A stretch of DNA of 64,000 nt. Source: Paenibacillus sp. BIC5C1 (GTDB taxonomy: Bacteria; Bacillota; Bacilli; Paenibacillales; Paenibacillaceae). Made by a program: the position numbers and the translations under genes. Of this stretch, positions 34,840-44,837 are shown in pieces. The stretch's first letter is position 1, and every line of letters starts with the position of its first letter. Where the stretch lies: contig NZ_CP135922.1 in the NCBI RefSeq assembly GCF_032399705.1, forward strand, positions 4,216,001 through 4,280,000, read 5' to 3'. A model generated the notes under the pieces. It was not told the DNA's origin. It was given only the letters and a program-made list of their open reading frames with translations, and ran no database searches.

Positions 34840-36015
34840 ATGACACATACCAAAACACAAATTTTAACTGTTATTGACCAATATGCTTCCCGTTTTAAGG
34901 AGATTTCATCATACATTGGTGCCAATCCCGAACTTGGTAACGAAGAATACCTTGCCTCTGCTCGGTTAAAAGAAGAACTTGCCTACCATGGTTTTTCCGT
35001 AGAAGCTCCTGTCCTTGGTTTGGACACTGCATTTATCGGTACGTATGTTGCTTCCAAACCAGGCCCGACTATTGCCCTGTTATGTGAATACGACGCACTT
35101 CCCGAAATCGGTCATGCTTGTGGGCACCATCTAATCTGTATGATGAGCCTCGGAGCTGCGGTAGGTCTGAAGTCCATACTGGATGAAGTCGGCGGAACAT
35201 TAAAAGTGTTCGGTACACCAGCGGAAGAAACGCGTGGAGCCAAAGTGCCTATGGCTGAAGCAGGATTGTTTGATGACTGTGATGTCGCACTAATGGCGCA
35301 CCCTTATTACGCCTATGAGAAATCTGGCAGTTCCCTGGCTATTGATGCTGTACAATTTGAATTCCATGGGAAATCTTCACATGCTGCTGCAAGTCCACAT
35401 GAAGGCATTAATGCCTTGGATGCGGTGATCCAGACGTTTAATGGCATTAATGCATTCCGACAACAAGTGAAAAGCACGGTTCGTATTCACGGGGTTATCA
35501 ATAGCGGAGGACAGGCAGCCAATATTATTCCTGACTACGCTTCTGCTCAATTCTATGTACGTGCCTCAACGAGAAAAGAGTTGAATATTCTCACTCAACG
35601 TGTAATTCAGATCGCGGAAGGTTCTGCTCTGCAAACGGGATGCCGGCTTGTTACATCCAATTATGAGACTTCCTATGATGAGATGGTCACGAATGAATCG
35701 TTATCTGCTGCTTTTAGTGCTAATCTGCTTGAACTCGGCATTTCTCAAGAGGAGATCGTGAGTGGTAACGACCATGGTTCCATGGATATTGGTAACGTAT
35801 CCTTGCGTTGTCCTGCGATCCATCCTTATATCCGTGTTGTGGACGAAGTTCATACGCTTCATTCCATTGAATTCCGTGATCTGGCGCTTCAGGAACGGGC
35901 CCTGGATGGTATGATCCTTGGAGCCAAGGCAATTGCTGCAACTGCTTATGATGTTCTTACACAGCCTGAATTGCTGCATACCATTCAAACAGAATTTAAG
36001 CAAGCAAGTCGCTAA
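34840..36015 (+). CDS. M20-family metallopeptidase/amidohydrolase
   Basis: 391 residues. Metal-binding segments are CEYDALPEIGHACGHH (near residue 85) and GTPAEETRGAK (Glu-Glu); the dimerisation domain inserts around HGKSSHAAASPHEG; the last ligand lies in VVDEVHTLHS. The sequence resembles the PM20D2/AbgB-like branch, which cleaves dipeptides or N-acyl amino acids. AAGGAG stands six bases before the ATG at 34840. It is divergent from the amino acid importer, so peptide or amino acid salvage is plausible. Confidence 0.88.
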   Translation: MTHTKTQILTVIDQYASRFKEISSYIGANPELGNEEYLASARLKEELAYHGFSVEAPVLGLDTAFIGTYVASKPGPTIALLCEYDALPEIGHACGHHLICMMSLGAAVGLKSILDEVGGTLKVFGTPAEETRGAKVPMAEAGLFDDCDVALMAHPYYAYEKSGSSLAIDAVQFEFHGKSSHAAASPHEGINALDAVIQTFNGINAFRQQVKSTVRIHGVINSGGQAANIIPDYASAQFYVRASTRKELNILTQRVIQIAEGSALQTGCRLVTSNYETSYDEMVTNESLSAAFSANLLELGISQEEIVSGNDHGSMDIGNVSLRCPAIHPYIRVVDEVHTLHSIEFRDLALQERALDGMILGAKAIAATAYDVLTQPELLHTIQTEFKQASR

Positions 36016-36045
36016 GTTTTTCGCAAACTGCTGCGTATTAACAGT

Positions 36046-36093
36046 AGGGTGTTCTGTAGGACCTGAATTTGGGGTCTTAAGGAGCACCCTTTT
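36046..36093 (+). terminator. Terminator of the M20 gene
   Basis: AGGGTG (36046-36051) pairs with CACCCT (36085-36090), with GGACC/GGGTC-type inner pairing, followed by TTTTAGTTTTA. Confidence 0.72.
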
Positions 36094-36261
36094 AGTTTTA
36101 TCATAAATACGTATATACGGACACAAGCTGGAGATGCTGTGAAAAGAAAACGTTGAAAAATGTTGAAACCCTTACATTTAGCAACCATACTTATGGTTCA
36201 TCTGCTCTCTAACTTGGTTATTTATAGCTATAACTTTATCTTGAGTTCAGGAGGTGTTGTC

Positions 36262-38013
36262 ATGCTGCTCGAAGCGATGTATCACGTTCCCCGCGATAAA
36301 TGGGCTTACGCTTATAATCCCTCGACGATTCATCTGCGTGTACGAACGAAGAGAGACGATGTACAATATGTGACTGCACTGACTGGTGATAAATACGATT
36401 GGAATGGAACATATAAGGAAATTCAATTAGAAAAAGCCGCTTCTGACAGTATGTTTGACTACTGGGAAACTGCAGTTAAGCCCAAATTCAAACGTCTGAC
36501 TTACATCTTCCGTATTACCGCCGGCACCGAAAATATTTATCTGGCTGATAACGGAATTCATTATGCTCACCCGTACCCTACAGGAGGATATTATGAATTT
36601 TCCTACATTCATGAAATCGATGTATTCAAGGTTCCCGAATGGGCCAAAGAAGCCGTGTTCTACCAAATCATGACGGAAAGGTTTGCTAATGGAAATCCCG
36701 ATCTTAACCCCGAAGGAACTCAGGAATGGGGCGGCCGACCTGAACTGGATAACTACTTTGGCGGAGACCTGCAAGGTGTTCTCAATCACCTGGATGATCT
36801 GACTAAACTCGGTGTTAATGCCATTTATTTTACCCCGCTGTTCCAAGCAAACTCCTACCATAAATACGATACCGTTGATTATAAAAAAGTAGACCCTCAA
36901 TTCGGGAACAATGAAATGCTCAAAAAAGTAGCAGAACAATGTCATCGCCGCGGAATCCGTGTCATGCTAGACGCAGTTTTTAACCATTGCAGCGAAGACT
37001 TCCCTCCTTTTCAGGATGTCCTGAAGAATGGTAAAAACTCCAAATATGCAGATTGGTTTCATATCAATGAATATCCGGTGCAGATCAAGGATGGTATTCC
37101 AACCTACGATACATTTGGGTTTTATGGCAATATGCCCAAGTTCAACACGGCCAATCCCGAAGTAAAAGACTATTTGCTTGATGTGGCTGAATACTGGATC
37201 AAGGAGATTAAACTCGACGGTTGGCGGCTCGATGTTGCGAATGAAGTGGATAACCATTTCTGGCGCGATTTCCGCAAAGTGGTCAAAACCGCTAATCCGG
37301 AAGCCTATATTGTAGGCGAAGTTTGGAGTGATTCTCTGACCTGGCTCATGGGAGATCAATTTGATTCCGTGATGAACTACCCTTTTGCTGACAAGGTGCT
37401 TGAGTTCTTCTGTGGTTCAATGGATGGTTATAACTTCGCTAACGAGATGGGATCTCTGATTATGCGCTACCCGCAGCAGACGAATGAAGTCATTTTCAAC
37501 ATGCTGTGCAGTCATGACACACCTCGTCTGCTTACCCGGGCTGGAGAAGATAAACGCAGATTAAAACTGTCGGTTGTGTTTCTTTTCACTTATATCGGTA
37601 CACCCTGTATATTTTATGGAGATGAGGTTGGTTTACGCGGAGAAGGTGATCCGGATTGCCGTAAATGCATGCAATGGGATCCTGCCAAGCAAGATAAGGA
37701 GCTTTATGACTTCTACCGTCTGATGATTGATTTGCGGAAAAGTAATGAAGCTCTGCGCAAAGGCCGCTTCCGTTTTTTGAAGGCCGATCACAACGATCCA
37801 TGCATCATTTATGAACGTATGGATGATAACCTTCATTTTACGGTGTGGATGAACAATACTCCGCAAGAACGTACCCTGTCACATCCGATGGAAACCAAGG
37901 ACTGGAAGGATGCTCTAACCGAAGATGCTGTTGTTCCCACCAATGGAATGATGAATATTAAACTTGATCCTTACGGATACCGTATTTTGTATAGACAATT
38001 GGAACCGAGCTAA
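36262..38013 (+). CDS. GH13 neopullulanase/cyclomaltodextrinase
   Basis: 583 residues, cytoplasmic (no signal peptide). A starch-binding-like N-terminal domain of about 120 residues precedes the GH13 barrel. The catalytic triad is Asp324 (GWRLDVANE), Glu353 (IVGEVWSD) and Asp419 (LCSHDTPR); VMLDAVFNH is the first conserved region. The layout fits neopullulanase or maltogenic amylase (GH13_20), which degrades cyclodextrins and imported maltodextrins. AGGAGG stands seven bases before the ATG at 36262. It neighbours the glycogen genes but is separated by an unrelated gene. Confidence 0.92.
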   Translation: MLLEAMYHVPRDKWAYAYNPSTIHLRVRTKRDDVQYVTALTGDKYDWNGTYKEIQLEKAASDSMFDYWETAVKPKFKRLTYIFRITAGTENIYLADNGIHYAHPYPTGGYYEFSYIHEIDVFKVPEWAKEAVFYQIMTERFANGNPDLNPEGTQEWGGRPELDNYFGGDLQGVLNHLDDLTKLGVNAIYFTPLFQANSYHKYDTVDYKKVDPQFGNNEMLKKVAEQCHRRGIRVMLDAVFNHCSEDFPPFQDVLKNGKNSKYADWFHINEYPVQIKDGIPTYDTFGFYGNMPKFNTANPEVKDYLLDVAEYWIKEIKLDGWRLDVANEVDNHFWRDFRKVVKTANPEAYIVGEVWSDSLTWLMGDQFDSVMNYPFADKVLEFFCGSMDGYNFANEMGSLIMRYPQQTNEVIFNMLCSHDTPRLLTRAGEDKRRLKLSVVFLFTYIGTPCIFYGDEVGLRGEGDPDCRKCMQWDPAKQDKELYDFYRLMIDLRKSNEALRKGRFRFLKADHNDPCIIYERMDDNLHFTVWMNNTPQERTLSHPMETKDWKDALTEDAVVPTNGMMNIKLDPYGYRILYRQLEPS

Positions 38014-38029
38014 CCGAGCTAATACCTGC

Positions 38030-38088
38030 CAGAAACTCCTGAAATATTGAACGACCTTTTTTATCATCGGATGCTTCAGGAGTTTCTG
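38030..38088. terminator. Long-loop hairpin between convergent genes
   Basis: A perfect 14-bp stem (38030-38043 with 38075-38088) encloses a 31-base loop that itself contains TTTTTT. It may end the neopullulanase unit. Confidence 0.5.
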
Positions 38089-38108
38089 ACAAAGAGCAGA
38101 GTTTAAGG

Positions 38109-39815
38109 CTATAATTTCGTCGTTTTCAAATCTCCTTTTGCATCTATGGTTATTTTCCACCGCGTAGAATTTGGACCAAGCATGACAATTTCATTTACTA
38201 ATTGAAATAACGTTCCATTATTATCTTTAACCAGATCAACGACTACGTTTTTCCCATTCGTAAAAGGACTTGCGCCAAAGAGATAACGTCCCGTCGCACT
38301 TGCCGCAACCATCAGCATGTTATCTCTTATGATGTTGCCCTCCACCGTATTATTAACAATATCCAGATGCACAGCCCACCATGTTCCCTCATATTTTAAG
38401 CGATTTCCAGTTACGATATTGTTCGAGCCACGCAATTGAATACATGTCCCTTTTCCTGCAACTGAATTATGAGAAAAGGTACAATCATTATGCAAACTGA
38501 CCATCCGGTCAGGATTGGTCGTCTTAAAGCCGGGCTCAATGATGTTGCTTGATGCAATCACTCCATTGGCAAGATCCATGGCTATGCCTGCTTGAGCAAT
38601 GTAATTGCCTTTCACGATTATATGACCATCCGCGACAATTCCCCAGTGTTTTCCTCTTGGAATAATGATGTTGTCTGAAATAATTCCAATGTCCATATCT
38701 TCTGCACCTGTACTGGTTTTCGCTTCAATGGCAGCAGTAGCGCTTGGTCTTGAAATGGTGTCGATCAGGTTGCCCTGGATAACAAACAGATGATTGCTCA
38801 GTCCGTTGGGATTGTATCGGGAGGGAGAGAAAGAAACTGAAATGACTGAAGTGATTTTAATATCCTTAAAGACATTGGAGGTTACAAAGGCTCCTTCAAA
38901 ACCGATAAGCCCCACACCAAAAGCTGTTCCAATCAGGCTATTGCCATGTATATGCAGATTTTTGGCTCCAGTCTCGCCTCCCTCATTGTTACAGGTAATC
39001 CCGCCGCCGACCGCAGGCATATTATTCACTTGTTGTCCGCCTGAAAAAACAACATAATCTGAATCACTGGATAATACAGGAGTATGAAGAAAGTTATCGG
39101 TGATCGAAACATGCCATGTGCCCTTGACCAGAATGCCATCCCCAAGATACCGGTAACAGTCATTCTCGCGAATCACTACAAAAACCAAATGACTCCGAAC
39201 TGCAATCGGTTCTTCTCCCAAGTGATGAAGCTTATTGTTTCTTATCACAACATTTCGGGCGGGATTGTCTTGACTGCTGGAACCATTCACTCCGATCCCA
39301 TCGGTAAATTTACTAATATCGTTATGCTGCAATAGTACATTGCTCGAATTCCCGATGCTAAGCCCTGTCTTGTTTTTACTCCAAGCTGCTTGAGTGGTAC
39401 GAACCAAAGTCAAGCCACTAATCTCGACATGATTGCTTCCTTCAATTCGGATTCCCTGATCCGAGACCTCCAATATTGCACCTGGTAATGCCTTGATGAT
39501 GACAGATCTGCCACTAAACGTATAGAACCAGCCCGTCTTAACAACTTTATAGTGCCCTGGCGTAAATAATAAAACATCACCTTCCTGTGCTGAGTCAAAA
39601 AAAGCTTTGATCTGGGCTGTCTGATCGCTTCCATCTCCGGGCGCAAAACTCCTCACATTAATAAAGCTGCCTGTTAGCGTGGATTGCACGGCAGCAATAT
39701 TTCCCATGATCTGTCCAAATATTTCATTCATTTTGACGGCATTATATCCGTCGGCACTGCTTAGAGCTTGTAAATTCGGATTGTAAGTAGAGGTAAAATT
39801 AATGTAGTTGTTCAT
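38109..39815 (-). CDS. Right-handed beta-helix repeat protein without signal peptide
   Basis: 568 residues. From about residue 50 (FINVRSFAPGDGSDQTAQIK, the usual opening of pectate-lyase-3 domains in tailspikes and secreted lyases) the chain is a long series of beta-helix turns (NVLLQHNDISKFTDGIGVNG and similar). The first 45 residues and the C-terminal 60 are different. There is no signal peptide, which is unusual for a secreted lyase; phage-type tailspikes and some phase-exported proteins look like this. No catalytic triad could be assigned. AGGAGG precedes ATG by about ten bases. Confidence 0.75.
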   Translation of the reverse strand: MNNYINFTSTYNPNLQALSSADGYNAVKMNEIFGQIMGNIAAVQSTLTGSFINVRSFAPGDGSDQTAQIKAFFDSAQEGDVLLFTPGHYKVVKTGWFYTFSGRSVIIKALPGAILEVSDQGIRIEGSNHVEISGLTLVRTTQAAWSKNKTGLSIGNSSNVLLQHNDISKFTDGIGVNGSSSQDNPARNVVIRNNKLHHLGEEPIAVRSHLVFVVIRENDCYRYLGDGILVKGTWHVSITDNFLHTPVLSSDSDYVVFSGGQQVNNMPAVGGGITCNNEGGETGAKNLHIHGNSLIGTAFGVGLIGFEGAFVTSNVFKDIKITSVISVSFSPSRYNPNGLSNHLFVIQGNLIDTISRPSATAAIEAKTSTGAEDMDIGIISDNIIIPRGKHWGIVADGHIIVKGNYIAQAGIAMDLANGVIASSNIIEPGFKTTNPDRMVSLHNDCTFSHNSVAGKGTCIQLRGSNNIVTGNRLKYEGTWWAVHLDIVNNTVEGNIIRDNMLMVAASATGRYLFGASPFTNGKNVVVDLVKDNNGTLFQLVNEIVMLGPNSTRWKITIDAKGDLKTTKL

Positions 39816-39844
39816 TTTAAATTCGCCTCCTCTTATGATCGTAC

Positions 39845-39876
39845 AAAAAAAGCCACAGTACGAATATACTGCGGCT
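39845..39876 (-). terminator. Terminator of the glgBA operon
   Basis: On the minus strand a 10-bp stem with one weak pair (39876-39867 with 39860-39851), six-base loop, then TTTTTT. Confidence 0.85.
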
Positions 39877-39892
39877 CATTAGTGCAAATCTA

Positions 39893-41332
39893 TTATACAG
39901 ATTCAAGTGTTATGCGGCGATAAATATCCATATACTCTTCAGCTGAGACGTTCCAGCTGTAGTCTCCGCTCATTGCATTTTTTACAATCTTTTTCCAGTG
40001 ATCTGGCTGACGGTAAAATTCTTCTGCACGACGAATGGTGTTCATCATATCATGGGCGTTAAAGCTGGTAAAAGAGAATCCATTCCCCTCACCGCTGAAT
40101 TCATTGTATGCCTGCACCGTATCGTTCAGACCCCCTGTTTCCCGGACAAGTGGCACACTGCCATAACGGAGTGCAAGCAATTGGCTAATGCCACATGGCT
40201 CGAACCTCGATGGCATCAAGAATAGATCACTGCCGGCATAGAAACGGCGGGATAACCCATCATTGAAGGTAATCTGAGCAGACATTTTCAGCGGATAACG
40301 ATTAGCTGCCTCGCGGAACCAGTGCTCATAAGCCGGATCCCCGGTACCCAATACAGCGAATTGAATATCGTCATAGTACAATAATTCATCCAATACACGA
40401 CATACCAAATCCAAACCTTTGGAATCCACTAGCCTTGTAACCATCACCATAAGTGGAGCATCCGGACGTACTGGCAATCCTAATTCCTTTTGCAGCTCGA
40501 TCTTGTTCTCGATTTTCTTGGACAGGCTGGTTCTGTATTTAACCGCAATTTTATTGTCCGCTGCGGGGTTGTAACTCTTGGTATCAATACCGTTAACAAT
40601 CCCACTGAAACGATCCCCCAATGAACTGAGCAATCCATCCAGACCATAGCCATAGTAGGAGGTTTGTACTTCCTTGGCGTAGGTAGGGCTGACGGTTGTT
40701 ACATGATCCGCAAAAACGACTCCTGCTTTCAGGAAATTGACATTGCCATAATATTCTGCCCCATCCACCGTGAAATACCGATCATCCAGCTCAAGCAGAT
40801 CACTGAATAAATCATGTGGAAACACACCTTGATATAACAGGTTATGTATCGTAAAAACCGTCCTCATTTCACTGTAAAAAGGATCATGAGCATAGTGAGC
40901 TTCCAGTAGTAAAGGAATCATACCCGCGTGCCAATCGTGACTGTGCAGCACATCCGGCTTGAATTCAAGTTGCGGCAACACCTCGAGAACAGCACGGTTG
41001 AAGAAGGCAAAACGCTCTCCGTCATCCATATAACCATACACGCCATCCCGTCCAAAATAGTATTCATTGTCCACAAAGTAGACAGGAATCCCGTCATGGA
41101 CCAGCATCTCTACTCCACAATACGGTCTGCGCCAACCAAGAGGAACATCTGTCGTGATGACAGGCTCCATTGCCTCTTTATACTCATCCGGAATGCCCTT
41201 ATATTTGGGTAGAATGACACGAACATCTGCCCCACTCTTCTTTAATGCCTGTGGTAATGCGCCGATGACGTCAGCAAGGCCTCCTGTTTTGATAAATGGA
41301 TGTACTTCAGCAGCAGCAAATAGAATATTCAT
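39893..41332 (-). CDS. glgA: Glycogen synthase GlgA
   Basis: 479 residues, normal for bacterial ADP-glucose glycogen synthase (GT5). The ADP-glucose-binding KTGGLADVIGALP is near the start, HSHDWHAGMIPLLL and VSPTYAKEV follow, and the C-terminal domain has LMPSRFEPCGISQLLALRYG with the catalytic Glu. It extends alpha-1,4-glucan from ADP-glucose made by GlgC. The ATG overlaps the glgB stop as ATGA, and a terminator follows. Confidence 0.96.
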   Translation of the reverse strand: MNILFAAAEVHPFIKTGGLADVIGALPQALKKSGADVRVILPKYKGIPDEYKEAMEPVITTDVPLGWRRPYCGVEMLVHDGIPVYFVDNEYYFGRDGVYGYMDDGERFAFFNRAVLEVLPQLEFKPDVLHSHDWHAGMIPLLLEAHYAHDPFYSEMRTVFTIHNLLYQGVFPHDLFSDLLELDDRYFTVDGAEYYGNVNFLKAGVVFADHVTTVSPTYAKEVQTSYYGYGLDGLLSSLGDRFSGIVNGIDTKSYNPAADNKIAVKYRTSLSKKIENKIELQKELGLPVRPDAPLMVMVTRLVDSKGLDLVCRVLDELLYYDDIQFAVLGTGDPAYEHWFREAANRYPLKMSAQITFNDGLSRRFYAGSDLFLMPSRFEPCGISQLLALRYGSVPLVRETGGLNDTVQAYNEFSGEGNGFSFTSFNAHDMMNTIRRAEEFYRQPDHWKKIVKNAMSGDYSWNVSAEEYMDIYRRITLESV

Positions 41333-43350
41333 GCCTTCGTCCTCCTTTTGGGTTTAACTGTAGTGCCGTTTGTTGTTTTACTGGTTTTCGTGGTACTGGC
41401 TTTTGCTCTGACGGATTGAACTTTAAGGGGCAATGCATCCGTTTTCCGACGTGTGTTCTTTTTTAGAATAACTACGCTTAGCGGTGGCAGAACAACTTCC
41501 AAACTATGTGGTTGCCCATGAAAAGGAATCTTTTCAGTAGTAAGCTGCATATCATTGATAATGCCTGATCCGCCGTAATCGGAATGATCACTGTTCAGAA
41601 CTTCGGTATACATACCGGGACGCATGACACCAATCCGGTAACGCTCCCGCTTGACCGGCTGAAAGTTAATGAGCACAAGGAGTGTATCCGTAGGTTTTTT
41701 TCCTTTGCGCACATATGAAATGACACTTTGGTCATGATCATCCGGAGTGATCCATTCATAACCGTCAAAGGAATGATCAAGCTCCCACAAAGCTTTTTCG
41801 CCAAAGTATAACTCGGACAGTTCCCGTTCAAACTTGTGGAGTTTACGGTGACTGTCGTAGTTCAGCAAAAACCAGTCCAGTTGATCTTCATCTTTCCATT
41901 CGATAAACTGGCCAAATTCTCCACCCATAAACAGCAGTTTTTTGCCTGGGAATGTCATAAAGTACCCCATGAAGGCACGCATGCCGGCAAACTTCTGCTC
42001 GTATGTTCCTGGCATCTTGTCTAGGAGCGACTTTTTGCCATGAACGACCTCGTCATGAGACAGAGGAAGCACGTAATTTTCAGCAAAGGAGTATACGACC
42101 GGGAATGTCAGCAAATGATGTTTGGAAGGACGTTCGTGAAAATCCGATTCCATGTAATCAAGTGTATCGTTCATCCAACCCATGTTCCATTTGTAGTTGA
42201 AACCTAACCCACCCTGATCTACTGGAGAAGTAACCATTGGCCATGCACTGGATTCTTCTGCCATCATCAACGCATAGGGAAAGTACTTGAAGACTGTTTC
42301 ATTCAACTGCTGCAAAAAAGCAACAGCTTCCTTGTTTTCCAGGCCACCTTCGTTATTCGTTCGGTATTGTCCTGGCTGCTTTTCAAAATCCAACTTAAGC
42401 ATACTGGTTACGGCATCGACTCGAAGTCCGTCGAAATGGTACATCTCCATCCAGTACAACGCATTAGAGATCAAAAACGAACGAATTTCAGGTTTAGAGT
42501 AGTCAAAGCTAAGTGTGCCCCAACCTGGTCTCTCTGCTAACAATGGATCTGCATATTCATACAAAGGCGTTCCATCAAACAAACGCAAGCCATGAGCATC
42601 CTTGGCAAAATGTGCGGGGACCCAATCGAGCAACACACCTATGCCTGCCTGATGTAGCGTATCAACCAGATACATCAGATCTTTAGGTTGCCCATAACGG
42701 CTAGTTGGAGCAAAAAATCCTGTATTCTGATAGCCCCACGAAAGGTCGTAAGGATGCTCACTCAGGGGCATCATCTCAACATGGGTATATTTCATCTCCA
42801 ATAAATAAGGAACAAGCAAGTCCGCAAGTTCACGATAACTGTAGAGAGTTCCGTCTTCTTTCCGTTTCCAGGTTCCAGCGTGCATTTCATAAATATGTAA
42901 AGGTTTGTTATACACACCTCGTTGTTTGCGTCTCCATGCGCCATCATTCCATTTGTAACCTTCAATGGAGCTGGTGACAGAGGCCGTACGCGGACGAACT
43001 TCGGCCTGAAAAGCATAAGGGTCCGCTTTGAGCAATTCAGTACCATCTTCCGTTAATATACGGAATTTGTATAAAGTTCCTTCACTGATTTCCGGAATAA
43101 AACGACTCCAAAATCCAGAATCGGGTATCTTATATAAAGGTTCCTGTTCACCTTTCCAACCATTACGGTCTAAAGCCAGTCCGACTTCTGTGGCATTCGG
43201 AGCCCACACGGTAAAACGATACCCCTGACGATGATCCTCGATCGCAGGCTGTGCGCCCATTATTCGATAACTGTGATGAAGGTTTCCTTCATGAAACAAA
43301 TAAATGTGCTCCGGCGAAATTTCCGGGTTTGTTAACGGTTGAATGGCCAA
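41329..43350 (-). CDS. glgB: 1,4-alpha-glucan branching enzyme GlgB
   Basis: About 673 residues of GH13_9. The CBM48 domain (FHEGNLHHSYRIMGAQP, YRFTVWAPNATEVGLA) is followed by the barrel with nucleophile in FDGLRVDAVTSML, acid/base Glu in MMAEESSAWPM and Asp in LPLSHDEVVHG. It adds alpha-1,6 branches to glycogen. The C-terminal 40 residues form a Lys/Thr-rich basic tail not typical of the family. The TTG at 43350 follows AAGGTG by five bases and is preferred; an ATG at 43386 is possible. It is coupled to glgA and divergent from glgC. Confidence 0.95.
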   Translation of the reverse strand: MAIQPLTNPEISPEHIYLFHEGNLHHSYRIMGAQPAIEDHRQGYRFTVWAPNATEVGLALDRNGWKGEQEPLYKIPDSGFWSRFIPEISEGTLYKFRILTEDGTELLKADPYAFQAEVRPRTASVTSSIEGYKWNDGAWRRKQRGVYNKPLHIYEMHAGTWKRKEDGTLYSYRELADLLVPYLLEMKYTHVEMMPLSEHPYDLSWGYQNTGFFAPTSRYGQPKDLMYLVDTLHQAGIGVLLDWVPAHFAKDAHGLRLFDGTPLYEYADPLLAERPGWGTLSFDYSKPEIRSFLISNALYWMEMYHFDGLRVDAVTSMLKLDFEKQPGQYRTNNEGGLENKEAVAFLQQLNETVFKYFPYALMMAEESSAWPMVTSPVDQGGLGFNYKWNMGWMNDTLDYMESDFHERPSKHHLLTFPVVYSFAENYVLPLSHDEVVHGKKSLLDKMPGTYEQKFAGMRAFMGYFMTFPGKKLLFMGGEFGQFIEWKDEDQLDWFLLNYDSHRKLHKFERELSELYFGEKALWELDHSFDGYEWITPDDHDQSVISYVRKGKKPTDTLLVLINFQPVKRERYRIGVMRPGMYTEVLNSDHSDYGGSGIINDMQLTTEKIPFHGQPHSLEVVLPPLSVVILKKNTRRKTDALPLKVQSVRAKASTTKTSKTTNGTTVKPKRRTKA

Positions 43351-43545
43351 GAGATCACCTTCTTCTCCAGAAAATAGATATAACATTAACCATTACCCCA
43401 TTCTAGCCAAGTTGAAAAGAAAAATGCGGTGTGTAAAAAAATGTTGTAATTTTTCAGAATTTTTACAGTATACATCGTTTCAATAGCTCCGCATTACGTT
43501 TATGTATGTACTACACTGGACAAATATTTTGGGAGGGAAACGATT

Positions 43546-44772
43546 ATGTTTAATAAAGATTGCATCGCTATGCTGTTGGCGGGAGGAGAAGGGAAGCGAT
43601 TAGCCCCTTTAACCTCAAGTATCGCAAAACCCGCTGTACCGTTTGGCGGGCACTACCGGATTATCGATTTTCCTCTCAGCAACTGCGTAAACTCAGGCAT
43701 CGACACCGTAGGTGTTCTGACGCAGTATCAAGCTGATTCATTACATGATCACATTGGTGGAGGAGAACCTTGGGGACATGGTACTTCAAGTGAGGCAGGA
43801 ATTTCCTTACTTCCATCTTATCATACAGGAAATGACGAATACTTGGGAACCGCGGATGCTATTTATAAAAATATTGACTATATTGACCAACAAAACCCCG
43901 AAAATGTTCTAATTTTGTCGGGTGACCATATCTATCATATGAATTATCGTGAAATGCTGGAAGCTCATACCGCTAATGAAGCGGTAGCGACGATTTCCGT
44001 TATGGAGGTTCCATGGGAGGAAGCGCATCGCTTCGGCATTATGGCAGCGGATGAGCATCTGAGAGTTACAGAGTTTGCCGAGAAACCGGCCGAACCGAAA
44101 AGTAATCTGGCTTCCATGGGCATTTATATGTTCAAATGGGAATACCTGAAGCGCCACTTGCTCGAAGATGCCGCTAATCCGGAATCCAGCCATGACTTCG
44201 GTAAAGATGTGATTCCTCAAATGTTAAATGAGAATACCCCTCTCTTCGTATATAACTTCAATGGTTATTGGAAAGACGTGGGTACCGTGAAGAGTTTATG
44301 GGATGCGCACATGGATCTGCTTCATAATGATGAAGACTGGAGCCTGCAAAAAGAAGACTGGCCGATGTTTACTCGTGACTGGAGAACTAAACCAAGTGCA
44401 TACAAAGCACGTCAGACGCGTGCTGAACTCCTGCACTCCATGATCCATGAATCCTGCAATATGGATGGCCGTGCTGAACGCTCTGTTATTTTCTGCGGAG
44501 CCGAGGTCGGTAAAGGTTCTGAGGTTAAAGACAGTGTGATCATGCCGAATGCACGGGTTGGTCGCGGTGTTCACATCGAACGTGCCATCATTGGTGAAGG
44601 TGCCATTATCAAAGACGGTGCCATTGTTAAAGGCACGACGGATGAAATCGTGGTTGTCGGACCGAATGAGATTGTCTCCGCCAAACCGGCTGTGCGCACA
44701 CAACCTGTACGTATGCTGAAAGATGTTTATGAAAAAAGCGGGCGTCTGCGCGCTGGTGAACTTTCTTCATAA
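43546..44772 (+). CDS. glgC: Glucose-1-phosphate adenylyltransferase GlgC
   Basis: 408 residues. It makes ADP-glucose from ATP and glucose-1-phosphate. The pyrophosphorylase motif [15 protein letters not shown] is at the N-terminus, with [16 protein letters not shown] and [13 protein letters not shown] further on; a left-handed beta-helix of hexapeptide repeats ([20 protein letters not shown]) forms the C-terminal part. GGGAGG precedes ATG. A GlgD partner is not adjacent, so the enzyme may be a homotetramer or its partner lies elsewhere. Confidence 0.95.
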   Translation: MFNKDCIAMLLAGGEGKRLAPLTSSIAKPAVPFGGHYRIIDFPLSNCVNSGIDTVGVLTQYQADSLHDHIGGGEPWGHGTSSEAGISLLPSYHTGNDEYLGTADAIYKNIDYIDQQNPENVLILSGDHIYHMNYREMLEAHTANEAVATISVMEVPWEEAHRFGIMAADEHLRVTEFAEKPAEPKSNLASMGIYMFKWEYLKRHLLEDAANPESSHDFGKDVIPQMLNENTPLFVYNFNGYWKDVGTVKSLWDAHMDLLHNDEDWSLQKEDWPMFTRDWRTKPSAYKARQTRAELLHSMIHESCNMDGRAERSVIFCGAEVGKGSEVKDSVIMPNARVGRGVHIERAIIGEGAIIKDGAIVKGTTDEIVVVGPNEIVSAKPAVRTQPVRMLKDVYEKSGRLRAGELSS

Positions 44773-44780
44773 GCTTAAAG

Positions 44781-44810
44781 AAAAGGCGAGCCTATATGGC
44801 TCGCCTTTTT
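44781..44810. terminator. Bidirectional terminator between glgC and the kinase gene
   Basis: AAAAGGCGAGCC pairs with GGCTCGCCTTTTT around a five-base loop. Confidence 0.9.
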
Positions 44811-44837
44811 GATGCGAAACAATCTTTAATGCAGAAA

